A stretch of 64,000 nucleotides of DNA from Vulcanimicrobiota bacterium (GCA_028287565.1 JAQBPK010000054.1:25169-89168); one strand, 5' to 3'; numbered from the stretch's first letter, positions 1 to 8,388 are shown. The notes: generated by a model from the sequence alone, not told the origin. A program made the numbers and translations.

Positions 1-369
1 CAGCTTCGCGCGGACCTCCTCGTGTGCGACCCGCCATACGGTTCGACCTCGCTCGCGTGGGATCGCTGGCCGGAAGGTTGGCTGGAAACCGCGGCACTCG
101 CGTCGTCGTCGCTGTGGTGCTTCGGCACGCTCCGTATGTTCATGGCGCATGCGGCGGAGTTCACCGGGGCAAGCTGGTCGCTGCCGTCTCAGGACCTCGG
201 TTGGCTGTTCGACGACCACGTCGACGACATGCTGTGGGAGAAACATAACGGCAGCAGCTTTGTCGCGGACCGGTTTCGGCGCGTGCACGAATCGGTCGCT
301 CACTTCTACCGTGGCGATTGGAGCGCGCTTTACCACCTCCGGCCCTTCGGGGCTGGCTTGGCACGATGA
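1..369 (+). CDS. DNA methyltransferase, C-terminal part (5' end outside window)
   Basis: The reading frame is open from the first base, so the N-terminus lies to the left of the window. Near the start it carries DPPYG, the catalytic motif IV of N6-adenine/N4-cytosine DNA methyltransferases, preceded by a hydrophobic strand (ADLLVC) as in that family. Aromatic patches and an LWEKHNGSSF stretch follow, consistent with a small phage site-specific methylase. The AdoMet-binding FxGxG motif is not visible in this part. The stop overlaps the next start as ATGA, so it is co-translated with the helicase. Target specificity cannot be read from the sequence. Confidence 0.75.
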   Translation, partial: QLRADLLVCDPPYGSTSLAWDRWPEGWLETAALASSSLWCFGTLRMFMAHAAEFTGASWSLPSQDLGWLFDDHVDDMLWEKHNGSSFVADRFRRVHESVAHFYRGDWSALYHLRPFGAGLAR

Positions 370-1748
370 CGGCTGCGTACGAGGCATTCCTCGCATCGAA
401 GGTAGCGCTGGCCCAGCCGTGCGGAATCCGTGTTCCCGACGAGGCGCTCCCCTCGTGGCTTTTTGATTTCCAGCGAGCAATCACGCCGTGGGCGCTAGGT
501 CGCGGCCGCGCCGCAATCTTCGCCGCGACCGGGCTTGGCAAAACGGCGATGCAGCTCGCCTGGGCGGAGCGGGTCGCGATCGAGACCGCCGCCCCCGTTC
601 TGCTACTCGCACCGCTCGCCGTCGGTCAGCAGACCGCGGGAGAAGCGAAACGGTTCGGCGCCGCGGCAACGCTGTGCCGCGAACATTCTGACGTGCGGGC
701 GGGAATCAATATCACGAACTACGATCGGCTCGACCACTTCGACCCTTCGGCCTTCGGCGGCGTTGTACTCGACGAAAGCTCAATCCTCAAGGCGTACGAC
801 GGCGCGACGCGAGCGGCGCTGACCGAAGCGTTCTCCCGCACCGCGTATCGGCTCGCGTGCACGGCGACGCCGGCACCGAACGATATAATGGAGCTCGCGA
901 ACCACGCGGAGTTTCTCGGCGTGATGACTCGCGCCGAAATGCTAGCGACATTCTTCGTGCACGATGGAGGCGAAACGCAGAAGTGGCGGCTGAAGGGTCA
1001 CGCTGAGTCGGACTTCTGGCGGTGGATGGCATCGTGGGCTGTCATGTTCACGTCGCCGGCAGACTTGGGATTCGACGGCGAGCGCTACGTGCTGCCGCCG
1101 CTCTCGATTCGCGAGCACGTCCTCGACGCGCCCGCGACGTCGCACGATTCGCTGTTCGCCCTAGAGGCGTCAACGCTGATGGAGCGCCGCGCCGCCAGGC
1201 GTGCGAGTCTTTCGGATCGCGTGCGCCGCGTTGCCGAGCTCGTCGCGGCTGAACCGGACGAGCCGTGGCTGATCTGGTGCGACCTCAACGACGAAGCGGG
1301 AGCGCTTGCCGCCATCATTCCGGGCGCGACCGAGGTGCGCGGAACGGATGATCCCGATGAGAAGGAGTCCGCGCTGCTCGCATTCTCGCGCGGCGAAGCG
1401 CGCGTCCTCGTCACGAAACCGAGCATTGCGGGTTTCGGGATGAATTGGCAGCATTGCGCGCGGATCGCGTTTTGCGGCGTCTCCGACTCCTGGGAGGCGT
1501 TTCACCAGGCGATTCGGCGGTGCTGGCGCTTTGGGCAGCGGCGTGAAGTGTTGGTGCACGTCGTTAGTACGACGACGGAAAACGCCGTGCTGCGCAACCT
1601 GCAACGGAAGGAACGCGGCGCCGCTGCGATGACCGCGGCGATGGTGGCGCAAATGCAGCTGCATAGCGATGTCGTCCGCGGGCGACCGATCGCACCTGAC
1701 GCCGCCGAGCGACGATACATCATTCCTGAATGGCTGAAAGTAGCATGA
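366..1748 (+). CDS. SNF2-like DEAD/DEAH-box helicase
   Basis: A 460-residue superfamily 2 helicase. Visible motifs in order: Walker A ATGLGKT near residue 54, a DESS Walker B-type motif near 135, motif III-like TATPAPND near 165, and motif VI RRCWRFGQ near 385, which is the SNF2 pattern. ATG 366 is preferred over the upstream in-frame start at 318 because it overlaps the preceding stop (ATGA). It lies between two DNA methyltransferase genes, an arrangement common in phages; the helicase may help replication or remodel DNA for methylation. The partner and the exact reaction beyond ATP-driven translocation are inferred. Confidence 0.88.
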   Translation: MTAAYEAFLASKVALAQPCGIRVPDEALPSWLFDFQRAITPWALGRGRAAIFAATGLGKTAMQLAWAERVAIETAAPVLLLAPLAVGQQTAGEAKRFGAAATLCREHSDVRAGINITNYDRLDHFDPSAFGGVVLDESSILKAYDGATRAALTEAFSRTAYRLACTATPAPNDIMELANHAEFLGVMTRAEMLATFFVHDGGETQKWRLKGHAESDFWRWMASWAVMFTSPADLGFDGERYVLPPLSIREHVLDAPATSHDSLFALEASTLMERRAARRASLSDRVRRVAELVAAEPDEPWLIWCDLNDEAGALAAIIPGATEVRGTDDPDEKESALLAFSRGEARVLVTKPSIAGFGMNWQHCARIAFCGVSDSWEAFHQAIRRCWRFGQRREVLVHVVSTTTENAVLRNLQRKERGAAAMTAAMVAQMQLHSDVVRGRPIAPDAAERRYIIPEWLKVA

Positions 1749-2644
1749 TTGACCAATTCGTCTGCGACGACTTCGCGCTCTACAACGACGATTGCGTAGA
1801 GGTCGCGCGCAATCTGCCAGCGTCTTCGCTCCATTACGCTCTGTTCTCGCCGCCATTCGCGTCGCTCTACACGTATACGGCGAGCGAGCGCGATATGGGG
1901 AACTGCCGCGATCACGGGGAGTTCTTCGACCACTTCGCCTTCCTCGTCGCGGAGTTGCGCCGCGTTCTTAAGCCGGGACGCCTCGTGTCGTTCCATTGCA
2001 TGAACCTGCCCACGAAAAAGTCCGTGGACGGATGGATCGGGCTGCGCGACTTTCGCGGGGATCTGATCCGCGCATTCGAGCGCGAGCGATTCATCCTACA
2101 CAGCGAGGTCACGATCTGGAAGGACCCGGTGACGCAAATGCAGCGCACGAAGGCCTTGGGGCTGCTCTATAAGCAGCTTCGCAAGGACTCTGCAATGTCG
2201 CGCCAGGGCCTGCCCGACTATCTCGTCACGATGCGCGCACCAGGCGAGAATGCGGAACCGATCACCAAGGACACCACGACGTTCCCGGTCGGGCTGTGGC
2301 AAGAGTACGCGTCGCCCGTCTGGATGGACGTGAATCCGTCCGACACACTACAACGCGAGTCGGCGCGCGAAGAGAAGGACGAACGCCACATCGCTCCGCT
2401 GCAACTGTCTGTGATCCGCCGCGCAGTGACGCTTTGGACAAACCCGGCTGACATTGTGTTCTCGCCGTTCGCCGGCATCGGCAGCGAGGGTTATGAGGCG
2501 ATCAAGCTTGGTCGCCGGTTCGTCGGATCGGAGCTTAAGCGCTCTTACTACAACCAGGCGCTCGGGAATCTGCGAACCGCCGTCGCCGAGCGCGATATGT
2601 CGCTATTCGCGCAGCACCCCGGATCGGTAACGGCTGCATCGTGA
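1745..2644 (+). CDS. DNA methyltransferase (N4-cytosine/N6-adenine, beta class)
   Basis: A 299-residue AdoMet-dependent methylase. The catalytic motif SPPF (TSPPY type) is near residue 35, and the AdoMet-binding motif SPFAGIGSEG comes near residue 241. Catalytic motif before cofactor motif defines the beta class. ATG 1745 overlaps the helicase stop (ATGA) and has a weak GAAAG upstream; the in-frame ATG at 1730 lacks a ribosome site. It probably protects phage DNA from restriction, perhaps with the upstream methylase. The following 136 bases hold no gene but include an unusually AT-rich patch near 2694-2726 that could be a promoter; I could not fit convincing -35/-10 boxes. Confidence 0.88.
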   Translation: MIDQFVCDDFALYNDDCVEVARNLPASSLHYALFSPPFASLYTYTASERDMGNCRDHGEFFDHFAFLVAELRRVLKPGRLVSFHCMNLPTKKSVDGWIGLRDFRGDLIRAFERERFILHSEVTIWKDPVTQMQRTKALGLLYKQLRKDSAMSRQGLPDYLVTMRAPGENAEPITKDTTTFPVGLWQEYASPVWMDVNPSDTLQRESAREEKDERHIAPLQLSVIRRAVTLWTNPADIVFSPFAGIGSEGYEAIKLGRRFVGSELKRSYYNQALGNLRTAVAERDMSLFAQHPGSVTAAS

Positions 2645-2780
2645 TCGCCAGGCAAACCGGAACGGTCCGAGCGCGTAGCGCGAGTACCTCCGTAAAAATC
2701 CTTGCATATTATTCAGGAAATACTACCGAGGTTAGTCGCCGCGCACGCGGCTCCGATGCTCCGCATGGGCGGAGGGCGGG

Positions 2781-4583
2781 ATGAGAACCGTCGAAGTCTG
2801 CGACCTCTTCTGCGGCGCCGGCGGCTCATCGACCGGCCTACAGCGCGCAGCCGATGAGTTCGGCGTGCCGATGCGCTTGACGGCCGTGAACCATTGGGAC
2901 GTTGCGATCGCGACGCATTCGGCGAACCATCCCGAGCACCGGCATTGGTGCGAAGACATCGACACCGCAAAGCCGTTCAAGATCGTCCCCGAAGGCCACC
3001 TCGACATTTTGTGGGCGTCGCCGAGCTGCACGGAGCATTCGTACGCCAAGGGCGGCGGCGACGTCGACGATCAGAAGCGCGCGTCCGCGTGGGCGATTCC
3101 GCGCATGGTCGAAGCGCTGCGTCCGCGCGTCGTCGTCGTCGAGAACGTGCGCCCGTTCTTGAAGTGGGGTCCGGTTCAGGTCTCCAAGACCGGTAAGGTG
3201 CGGCCGATCGCGAGCCGCCGCGGCGAGACCTTCCGGGCGTGGTGCGCCGCGATCGAATCGCTCGGCTACACCTGCTCGTGGAACCTGCTTAACGCCGCCG
3301 ATTACGGCGAGCCGCAGACGCGCGTGCGGCTGTTCGTCACGTTCGTATCGAACGGCGTACGCTGGCGCTGGCCCGAGCCCTCGCACGCGCGGCCCGACTC
3401 GCTCGAGGTGTCCGCGGGGACGCGGCTCCCGTGGGTGGCGGCGCGGCGGATCATCGATTGGGCGCTGCCGTCGCAGTCCATCTTCGCTCGCGAGCGCCCG
3501 CTCTCGCCGAACACCATGCGGCGGATCGAGGCGGGCATCCGGCGCTACTGCGCGGGCCCGCTGGCCGAAGCGTTCTTGGTCGTGCTGCGCAAGCACGCGG
3601 ACGCGCAGAGCTGCGACGATCCGACGCCCACGGTGACGGCTGGCGGAACGCACATCGGGATTGCGGAGCCGACGCTGACGCCGTTCATCGGCGCGAACCG
3701 CACGAACAATGAAGCGCGCGACGTCGCGGACCCGATCGCGACGGTCACGACCGCGACGGGCGGCGGACTGTTCCTCGCGCAGCCGACGGCGTTCGTCCTC
3801 GGCCAGCACGGCGGGAGCGAAGCGCGTAGCGTCGACCAGCCGATCCCGACCGTCACGACGGACGGCTACACCCGCGTCTTCACGGTCGACGTGCGCCACG
3901 GCGAGGATGATATGCGGATGCAGCTCCTTGATGATCCGCTCGCGACCGTGACGGCAAAAAACGGCGTCGGGATCGTCGAGCCGTTCATCTCGTCGTACGA
4001 ACGCGAAGGCGACGGAATACCGTCTCGCCCGCGCTCGCTGGACGAACCCCTCGGAACGATCGTCACGCGCGACCGCTTCGCTGTGGTGGAACCGTTCATC
4101 ACGTCGTACTACGGCGATGGAGACGGCGGCGAGCACCAGCCGCGCTCGACGGACGATCCGCTGCCGACCGTCACGACCGCCAGCCGCTTTGGCGTCGTCG
4201 AACCGTTCCTCGCAGCGCACTTCGGCGAACGCGACGGCCAGGAGCCGCGAACGCATGCGGTCACTGAGCCGCTGCCGACCGTGACGCACCGAGGAGCCGG
4301 CGACCTCGTCGAGCCGATCATCGCACCCGCTGAGCCGAACGCGCCCGGCCGCGTCGTCGAAATCGACGGCAAGCCCTACGTGCTCGACGTGCGGTTCCGC
4401 ATGCTGCAGCCGCACGAGCTCGCGCTGGCGCAAGGCTTCCCCGCCGGTTACGTCTTCACCGGATCCAAAGCCGCGCAGACGGCGCAGATCGGCAACGCCG
4501 TCCCCGTCGGCGTCGCGCACGCGCTCGGCCGCGCCGCGCTCTACGCGCTCGGCTATCGCGAGACTGCGGAGTCCGTCGCGTGA
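2781..4583 (+). CDS. DNA C5-cytosine methyltransferase with expanded repeat region
   Basis: 600 residues. Motif I DLFCGAGGSSTGL is near residue 8, motif IV near residue 80 reads SPSCTEHS (SPSC rather than the usual PPC, catalytic Cys retained), motif VI ENVRPF is near 121, TRVRLF near 178, and the C-terminal QIGNAVP of motif X near 570. It transfers methyl to C5 of cytosine. Family members usually contain about one PLxTVTxxxxxxLVEP segment between the catalytic and C-terminal parts; here it occurs seven times in tandem, making the protein unusually long. No clear ribosome site precedes ATG 2781. The target sequence is unknown. An open frame mirrors the whole gene on the other strand and is judged a composition shadow. 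Confidence 0.92.
   Translation: MRTVEVCDLFCGAGGSSTGLQRAADEFGVPMRLTAVNHWDVAIATHSANHPEHRHWCEDIDTAKPFKIVPEGHLDILWASPSCTEHSYAKGGGDVDDQKRASAWAIPRMVEALRPRVVVVENVRPFLKWGPVQVSKTGKVRPIASRRGETFRAWCAAIESLGYTCSWNLLNAADYGEPQTRVRLFVTFVSNGVRWRWPEPSHARPDSLEVSAGTRLPWVAARRIIDWALPSQSIFARERPLSPNTMRRIEAGIRRYCAGPLAEAFLVVLRKHADAQSCDDPTPTVTAGGTHIGIAEPTLTPFIGANRTNNEARDVADPIATVTTATGGGLFLAQPTAFVLGQHGGSEARSVDQPIPTVTTDGYTRVFTVDVRHGEDDMRMQLLDDPLATVTAKNGVGIVEPFISSYEREGDGIPSRPRSLDEPLGTIVTRDRFAVVEPFITSYYGDGDGGEHQPRSTDDPLPTVTTASRFGVVEPFLAAHFGERDGQEPRTHAVTEPLPTVTHRGAGDLVEPIIAPAEPNAPGRVVEIDGKPYVLDVRFRMLQPHELALAQGFPAGYVFTGSKAAQTAQIGNAVPVGVAHALGRAALYALGYRETAESVA
3600..4330 (+). repeat. Seven imperfect tandem repeats inside the C5 methyltransferase
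   Basis: The protein unit is about 30-40 residues. Cores in order: DDPTPTVT, ADPIATVT, DQPIPTVT, DDPLATVT, DEPLGTIVT, DDPLPTVT, TEPLPTVT, most followed by a RFxVVEPF-like strand and a Gly/Asp-rich linker. The DNA repeats are diverged, so the expansion is not recent. They lie where the target-recognition region is expected. Confidence 0.85.
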
Positions 4584-4609
4584 CCGCATCATCTTCCAGG
4601 AGCGCCCCG

Positions 4610-4705
4610 ATGACCCACAAGCCCGAACCGACGACCGCAAAGAACGCTTTGATGGGTCGCGCGTTCCGCGCTCCTGACCCTTCGGGATTGCCGGTGGCGC
4701 GGTGA
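4610..4705 (+). CDS. Small 31-residue hypothetical protein
   Basis: Too short for standard gene finding but well supported by context: an AGGAG ribosome site lies about 6 bases before ATG 4610, and the stop overlaps the GTG start of the radical-SAM-like gene as GTGA. The product has an RAFRAPD segment and no recognised domain. It may act mainly to couple translation to the next gene. Confidence 0.5.
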   Translation: MTHKPEPTTAKNALMGRAFRAPDPSGLPVAR

Positions 4706-5802
4706 CGAAGGGGCGCGCGCTCGTCGTGAACGCATCCGTCGACCGCCCGCGTGGTGGTCGGCAGCAACTCGTCGCGTTCTACAACCTGGGCGCGCTGAAG
4801 CTCGCGGATTATTGGCGCGAGCAGGGCTTCGACGTGACGGAGCGTCCCGCGAATCCCGAAGGCCCGTTGCTCGACCTCGACGTGCGCGGATTCGATGCGG
4901 TCGGCGAGTCGGCGATATTCTCCTGGCACGTTCCACGCGCAGCTGAGATCGCGCACGCGGCGAAAGAGGCGGGCGCGAACGTCACCGCAGGCGGTCCCGG
5001 TTTCGTGAAACTGCGTTCGTGGTTCAAGGACCGCACCGGCGTCTCGCCGTTCTGGAAGCCGCATCCGAAGTTCGACCTACAACGCGCGAAACGCAAATAC
5101 GTCTACGCGGTGCGCGGGTGTGAAGGTGAGCGCCTCGACGACGGATCGCACCGCCCATGCGACTTCTGCCCGGTCATCGCGATCGAGGGTAGCGAGTACA
5201 AGTACGACGAGGACTTCATCCCCGCCGAATGCGAGCTCACGAACAATCCGTCCGGGATGCCGGAGTGGATGCAGGAAGCGGTCATCCGCAAGTACACGGT
5301 GACCGGGACAAAGCTCATCGACATGAAGAGCGGCTTCGAACCCGGGCATTTCGACGAGGCCGCGTATGCCCGGTGGCGTCCGATCATTCGCGGGCCGTGG
5401 CGCTGGGGCTTCGACCGCATCGACGAGGAGCACAACGCGGGGCGCATGGCGCGCATCCTGGCCGACGTGTCACCGCGCCGTAAGATGGTGTACGCCATGT
5501 GCGGGCACGAGCCGATCGCGACGTGCTACGAACGGGCGCGGAAGGTGATCGAGTGGGGTTGCGAGCCGTGGGTGCAGTTCATGATTCCGCTGACCGCTCG
5601 CGATCGCTACGACCCCGCGACGTGGGCCGACGAGGATCGGGTGAAGCTCGAAAAGTCGGAGTGGACGGTGCAGCTCGGCAACGACTTCGCGCGCTACTAC
5701 TGCGGGCGCATCTGGAAGGCGTCACCGATCTGGGAGTACCGTCCGCGCATACACGAACCGCCGCCGTTCGCTGCGCTGAAACCAGCGAGCATCGCGGCAT
5801 GA
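4702..5802 (+). CDS. Radical-SAM-like protein with an N-terminal Rossmann-type domain
   Basis: 366 residues. Residues 1-110 look like the Rossmann fold of B12-binding radical-SAM enzymes (LGALKLADYWREQGFDV, then AGGPGF), although no B12-ligand histidine motif is obvious. Near residues 139-156 is RGCEG, then 14 residues after the first Cys, CDFC: a C-x14-C-x2-C arrangement that could hold a 4Fe-4S cluster, unlike the standard CxxxCxxC. The rest resembles a TIM-barrel (FDRIDEEHNAGRMARIL, MVYAMCGHEP). It follows a DNA cytosine methyltransferase and could modify a base or nucleotide precursor; that role is inference. GTG 4702 is chosen because it overlaps the preceding small gene. Confidence 0.65.
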   Translation: MTKGRALVVNASVDRPRGGRQQLVAFYNLGALKLADYWREQGFDVTERPANPEGPLLDLDVRGFDAVGESAIFSWHVPRAAEIAHAAKEAGANVTAGGPGFVKLRSWFKDRTGVSPFWKPHPKFDLQRAKRKYVYAVRGCEGERLDDGSHRPCDFCPVIAIEGSEYKYDEDFIPAECELTNNPSGMPEWMQEAVIRKYTVTGTKLIDMKSGFEPGHFDEAAYARWRPIIRGPWRWGFDRIDEEHNAGRMARILADVSPRRKMVYAMCGHEPIATCYERARKVIEWGCEPWVQFMIPLTARDRYDPATWADEDRVKLEKSEWTVQLGNDFARYYCGRIWKASPIWEYRPRIHEPPPFAALKPASIAA

Positions 5803-5836
5803 GCAACGAAGTTCTAGGAACGGAGCGGAACGCGAA

Positions 5837-6292
5837 GTGACTTCTCACAACCTCAACCCCCCGACCCCCGATCCCTCCACCCGCGACACCGCCGCGGAGC
5901 GGGTACTCTCGATTCTGAGAAACGTCGATGACGAGACGCTCACGCAGGTCGTCGAGTACGCTGACACGGACGGCCGCGTTTGGAAGAACGACGTGGACCT
6001 CGCGCGATCGTACGTGGAAGCGTTCGCCGTTCTCCTAGAGCCCGCGCTCCGTGCCGCTCTGGACGCGCAGCCGGTGAACGAGGAGGCTGACAAGATCGCT
6101 GCCGCAATCGAGGACCGGATGCGGAAGCTGAAGCCATCGGTCTTTATGAAAGACGGCGCGGCAAACGTCATGCTCCACAACTTCGAGGTGATGGTGGCCT
6201 TCTTCGGGCGCAAGGATGAACCGAACCGATGGGGCGACCTCCGCGCCGCCCTCTCCTCCCAGAACCCCCAGAAGGGAGACGAGCGTGGATAA
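5837..6292 (+). CDS. Hypothetical phage protein
   Basis: 151 residues, acidic and helical, starting GTG 5837. A 13-codon frame (5799-5840) overlaps both the radical-SAM stop and this start, which would couple their translation. No domain is recognised. The stop overlaps the start of the next gene by a few codons. Confidence 0.7.
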   Translation: MTSHNLNPPTPDPSTRDTAAERVLSILRNVDDETLTQVVEYADTDGRVWKNDVDLARSYVEAFAVLLEPALRAALDAQPVNEEADKIAAAIEDRMRKLKPSVFMKDGAANVMLHNFEVMVAFFGRKDEPNRWGDLRAALSSQNPQKGDERG

Positions 6293-6683
6293 CGACGACG
6301 TGAACGACGGAGTGGGTCGGGCGCAAGCGCCCTCGGATGCTTCGCATAGGCCCGACAAGCATCCGGCGCTCTTGGGGTTTGAGGGTGCGATGATGTGTGA
6401 GTTCTGCGGTGCGGAGGCGAGCGATATGACGCGTCACTTAACGCACGCGGAGGCTGACGCGGTGGGGTTCACCTACGATGCTGGTGACGCAAGCGACTCG
6501 CAGGAGACATCGGAGACGCCCCAGCCTGCGGAGTCCTGTCGGGAGTGCGGACACTCCGACGCGACGAGCAACAGCGAGGACGGACTCGAATGGAAGATCA
6601 GTCCAACCGAAGCGATGGCTTTGCCTTTTAAGTGGGCGCTGCCCATGACTTCTTGGGCAACCGTCCTCTTATTTGTGCAAGCG
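6285..6683 (+). CDS. Zinc-finger-like protein, 3' end apparently lost at a junction
   Basis: Starts GTG 6285 with GGGAG about 6 bases upstream. Contains CEFCGAEASDMTRHLTHAE (a C-x2-C...H-x3-H-type finger, near residue 40) and a second CRECGHSD knuckle. The frame stays open to 8135, but beyond about 6650 it runs antisense to well-formed reverse-strand genes and changes character, so the natural end has probably been lost where the accessory segment begins. The end given is where the reverse-strand gene starts, not a stop codon. Confidence 0.5.
6648..6679 (+). repeat. Left copy of 32-bp imperfect direct repeat
   Basis: Matches 11008-11039 at 25 of 32 positions without gaps; shared cores are TTGGGCAACC and CTTATT. 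It lies at the point where the preceding gene loses coherence, so it may mark one edge of a 4.4-kb accessory segment. Confidence 0.6.
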
Positions 6684-6818
6684 CTAGTTCTCGCGCAGCA
6701 GCACGGGCCCGTACAGCGCGATCATCTCGTCCGCGCCGAAGGCTCGCACCTCGCCAATCGGTTCGTAGTCGTCCGAGTCGAGCCCGGCGCGAAGCTCGTC
6801 GAGGTCCAGGGGTTCCAT
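6684..6818 (-). CDS. Small acidic hypothetical protein (44 residues)
   Basis: ATG at 6818, TAG at 6684. Reads MEPLDLDELRAGLDSDD at the N-terminus, strongly acidic. It lies 42 bases after the XRE regulator and in the same frame as it, so it is probably the third gene of that operon. No ribosome site is obvious. Function unknown. Confidence 0.55.
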   Translation of the reverse strand: MEPLDLDELRAGLDSDDYEPIGEVRAFGADEMIALYGPVLLREN

Positions 6819-6860
6819 GCCGGGGACGGTGCCCGGTCCGGTCGCGCGGTAGTCGTCGCC

Positions 6861-7154
6861 TCAGCGGCGACGCCCCGTCGTCTCGGCGAGCCGCCGTTCG
6901 ACCTTGCGAAGCCGCCGGTCCAAGTCGTCGAATCGCTCGTTCAGGGACGAGTGCTCGCCGAGCGCGAGGTGGAGCGGGTCGATCCCCAAGGCGTTCGCGA
7001 TCCGCACGCCGAGCACCATGCTGGGGTTCTTGATCTGCCCGGCTTCGATCTGGCGAAGTGCACCCGGCGACGCGCCGACCGCCGCTGCGAGGTCCGGGAT
7101 GTTGAGCGCCTTCTCTTCGCGGATGCGGCGCATGCGCTCGCCGATGGTTTCCAC
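6861..7154 (-). CDS. XRE-family HTH transcriptional regulator
   Basis: 97 residues. The N-terminal half is a typical HTH_3 fold (MRRIREEKALNIPDLAAAVG, then ALRQIEAGQIKNPS); the C-terminal half is a charged coiled coil (LNERFDDLDRRLRKVERRL), likely for dimerisation. GTG 7154 directly follows the TAG of the upstream gene, so they are co-translated. It probably binds the TTGCAA repeat operator beyond 7560 and autoregulates the operon; that link is inferred from position. Confidence 0.85.
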   Translation of the reverse strand: METIGERMRRIREEKALNIPDLAAAVGASPGALRQIEAGQIKNPSMVLGVRIANALGIDPLHLALGEHSSLNERFDDLDRRLRKVERRLAETTGRRR

Positions 7155-7559
7155 CTAGCCGCACCAGGGCGGCGGCGGGATCGTCGGGTGCTTGCGCCGT
7201 TCGGCGTTCTCGGTCGCGACTTCTTCGGGCGGTCGGCGGTCGCCGTTCGCCGCGCACACCCAGACCTCGGCCTCGTTGCGGTAGCTGGTCGCCGCCAGCG
7301 CGCACACCAGGGCGAAGCGCAAGAACGCGGCGGCCTGCTCGTCGGCGGCCTGGACGACGATTTCCGCGCCGTCCGCCTTCGGGTCCGCCTGGGTGCCGTA
7401 GCGGCGCAGGAAGGCGCACAGGACGCGCGCGGTGCGCTCCTGGGGCGCGAGCATTCCGGCCGTGTTGACGTGCTGGTCGGCGTCCCCGACAACCTCGGCG
7501 ACGACGATGCGGAACAGGCGCGCGGGGCCGGTCCCCGGCTCGGTGCTGGTGTCACCCAT
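7155..7559 (-). CDS. Hypothetical protein, first gene of the XRE operon
   Basis: 134 residues starting MGDTSTEPGTG at ATG 7559. Reads as an alpha-helical soluble protein (AAAFLRFALVCALAATS). The start lies two bases from a tandem TTGCAA array and has no ribosome site, so it may be leaderless. It resembles no domain I recognise; regulator plus unknown gene plus a small acidic gene suggests a regulatory or toxin-antitoxin-like cassette, but no toxin motif is visible. Confidence 0.6.
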   Translation of the reverse strand: MGDTSTEPGTGPARLFRIVVAEVVGDADQHVNTAGMLAPQERTARVLCAFLRRYGTQADPKADGAEIVVQAADEQAAAFLRFALVCALAATSYRNEAEVWVCAANGDRRPPEEVATENAERRKHPTIPPPPWCG

Positions 7560-7561
7560 GC

Positions 7562-7583
7562 TTGCAAGATTGCAAGATTGCAA
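7562..7583. promoter_or_regulatory. Operator candidate: three TTGCAA palindromes, 8-bp period
   Basis: TTGCAA at 7562-7567, 7570-7575 and 7578-7583, separated by GA each time. TTGCAA is itself palindromic. The array fills the gap between the divergent genes starting at 7559 (-) and 7621 (+), where a regulator would bind. Confidence 0.6.
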
Positions 7584-7620
7584 AGCGGCGAACCTGCCGA
7601 AACGGCTGAAAGGTCGACCA

Positions 7621-7815
7621 ATGGCTCGCGAGGACCCGGCCCGCAAAGAGGCGGTCACGTTTCGGATCGCGCGCGACGTGCTCGCGCTGCTTCGCGCCGA
7701 AGCAATGGACGAGGGCCAGAACAAAGACAGCGGGCGCGTCTACAATCCGAGCGCGACGCTCGACCGTATCCTGCGCCAACACTACGCCGACAAACTGAAG
7801 CGCCGCACGAAGTAG
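7621..7815 (+). CDS. Ribbon-helix-helix-like small protein
   Basis: 64 residues, ATG 7621. The segment EAVTFRIARDVLALLRAEA followed by ATLDRILRQHY fits a strand-helix-helix DNA-binding fold. It is divergent from the XRE operon across the TTGCAA array and may be a second regulator or an antitoxin. The upstream in-frame start near 7432 runs antisense to another gene and is rejected. Confidence 0.6.
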   Translation: MAREDPARKEAVTFRIARDVLALLRAEAMDEGQNKDSGRVYNPSATLDRILRQHYADKLKRRTK

Positions 7816-7853
7816 CGGTAGCGCGTAGTCCGCGTAGGTTCGCGCCTCGGAGT

Positions 7854-8375
7854 TTAGTCGTCGCGCCGAACCAATCTCAATTGCAGAAGGCCGCTCACGA
7901 TCAGCAGCCCGAGGGCGGGATTGAACAGCCACGGATTGTCGATTGTCGCTATAGCTGTCGGCTTCGCGTTGACCGGGCAGGGCGTAGTCGAACCCACTCT
8001 CACGCCTCCCAAGTGGTCGGATTCATAGGCGATTCTGCCGTTGAGACAGAGCGCCGAAAAGGACGACAGACTGTAGGGGTTGTCGTCTGGTCCTCCCGTG
8101 ACAACCTTCAAGTCGGACGAGCCTCCGACGAATGAAACAGCCAACAGGACGGACCCAAGAATGTTCATGCCCAGCGCCGTGCGCAGTACAGAAGACCGAG
8201 GCACGCCCCAAAGTCGACTGGTTCTTTTTAGCGATGACGACGTTCGCTGTGGTGGGGCTGGCCTATGCGCGGGGGCCGGGGTTGTCGGCGGTGGCGCGGT
8301 GGCTTCGGCATCGCTAGGGCGGAGCAATCCCGCCGCACCCATCGCCGCCGCAATGCGGCGCTCGTCATCCTGCAC
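7854..8375 (-). CDS. Hypothetical two-TM membrane protein
   Basis: 173 residues. GTG 8375 has a strong GGAGG 6 bases upstream, so it is preferred over longer frames. After a Pro/Ser-rich cytoplasmic stretch come a TM segment (MNILGSVLLAVSFVGG), a loop with two Cys (SALCLNG, TPCPVN), and a second TM segment (FNPALGLLIVSGLLQLRLV). It lies 13 bases downstream of the transposase on the same strand, so it may be co-transcribed with it. Function unknown. Confidence 0.65.
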   Translation of the reverse strand: MQDDERRIAAAMGAAGLLRPSDAEATAPPPTTPAPAHRPAPPQRTSSSLKRTSRLWGVPRSSVLRTALGMNILGSVLLAVSFVGGSSDLKVVTGGPDDNPYSLSSFSALCLNGRIAYESDHLGGVRVGSTTPCPVNAKPTAIATIDNPWLFNPALGLLIVSGLLQLRLVRRDD

Positions 8376-8388
8376 CGTGAACCTCCAA

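Noticed and set aside
2838-4640. 600-residue reverse-strand open frame opposite the C5 methyltransferase
   Set aside because: Arg-rich composition, mirrors the gene exactly and has no ribosome site; a GC-codon shadow.
6216-8135. 639-residue plus-strand open frame
   Set aside because: Only its first part is protein-like; the rest runs antisense to coherent reverse-strand genes, so it is not one gene.
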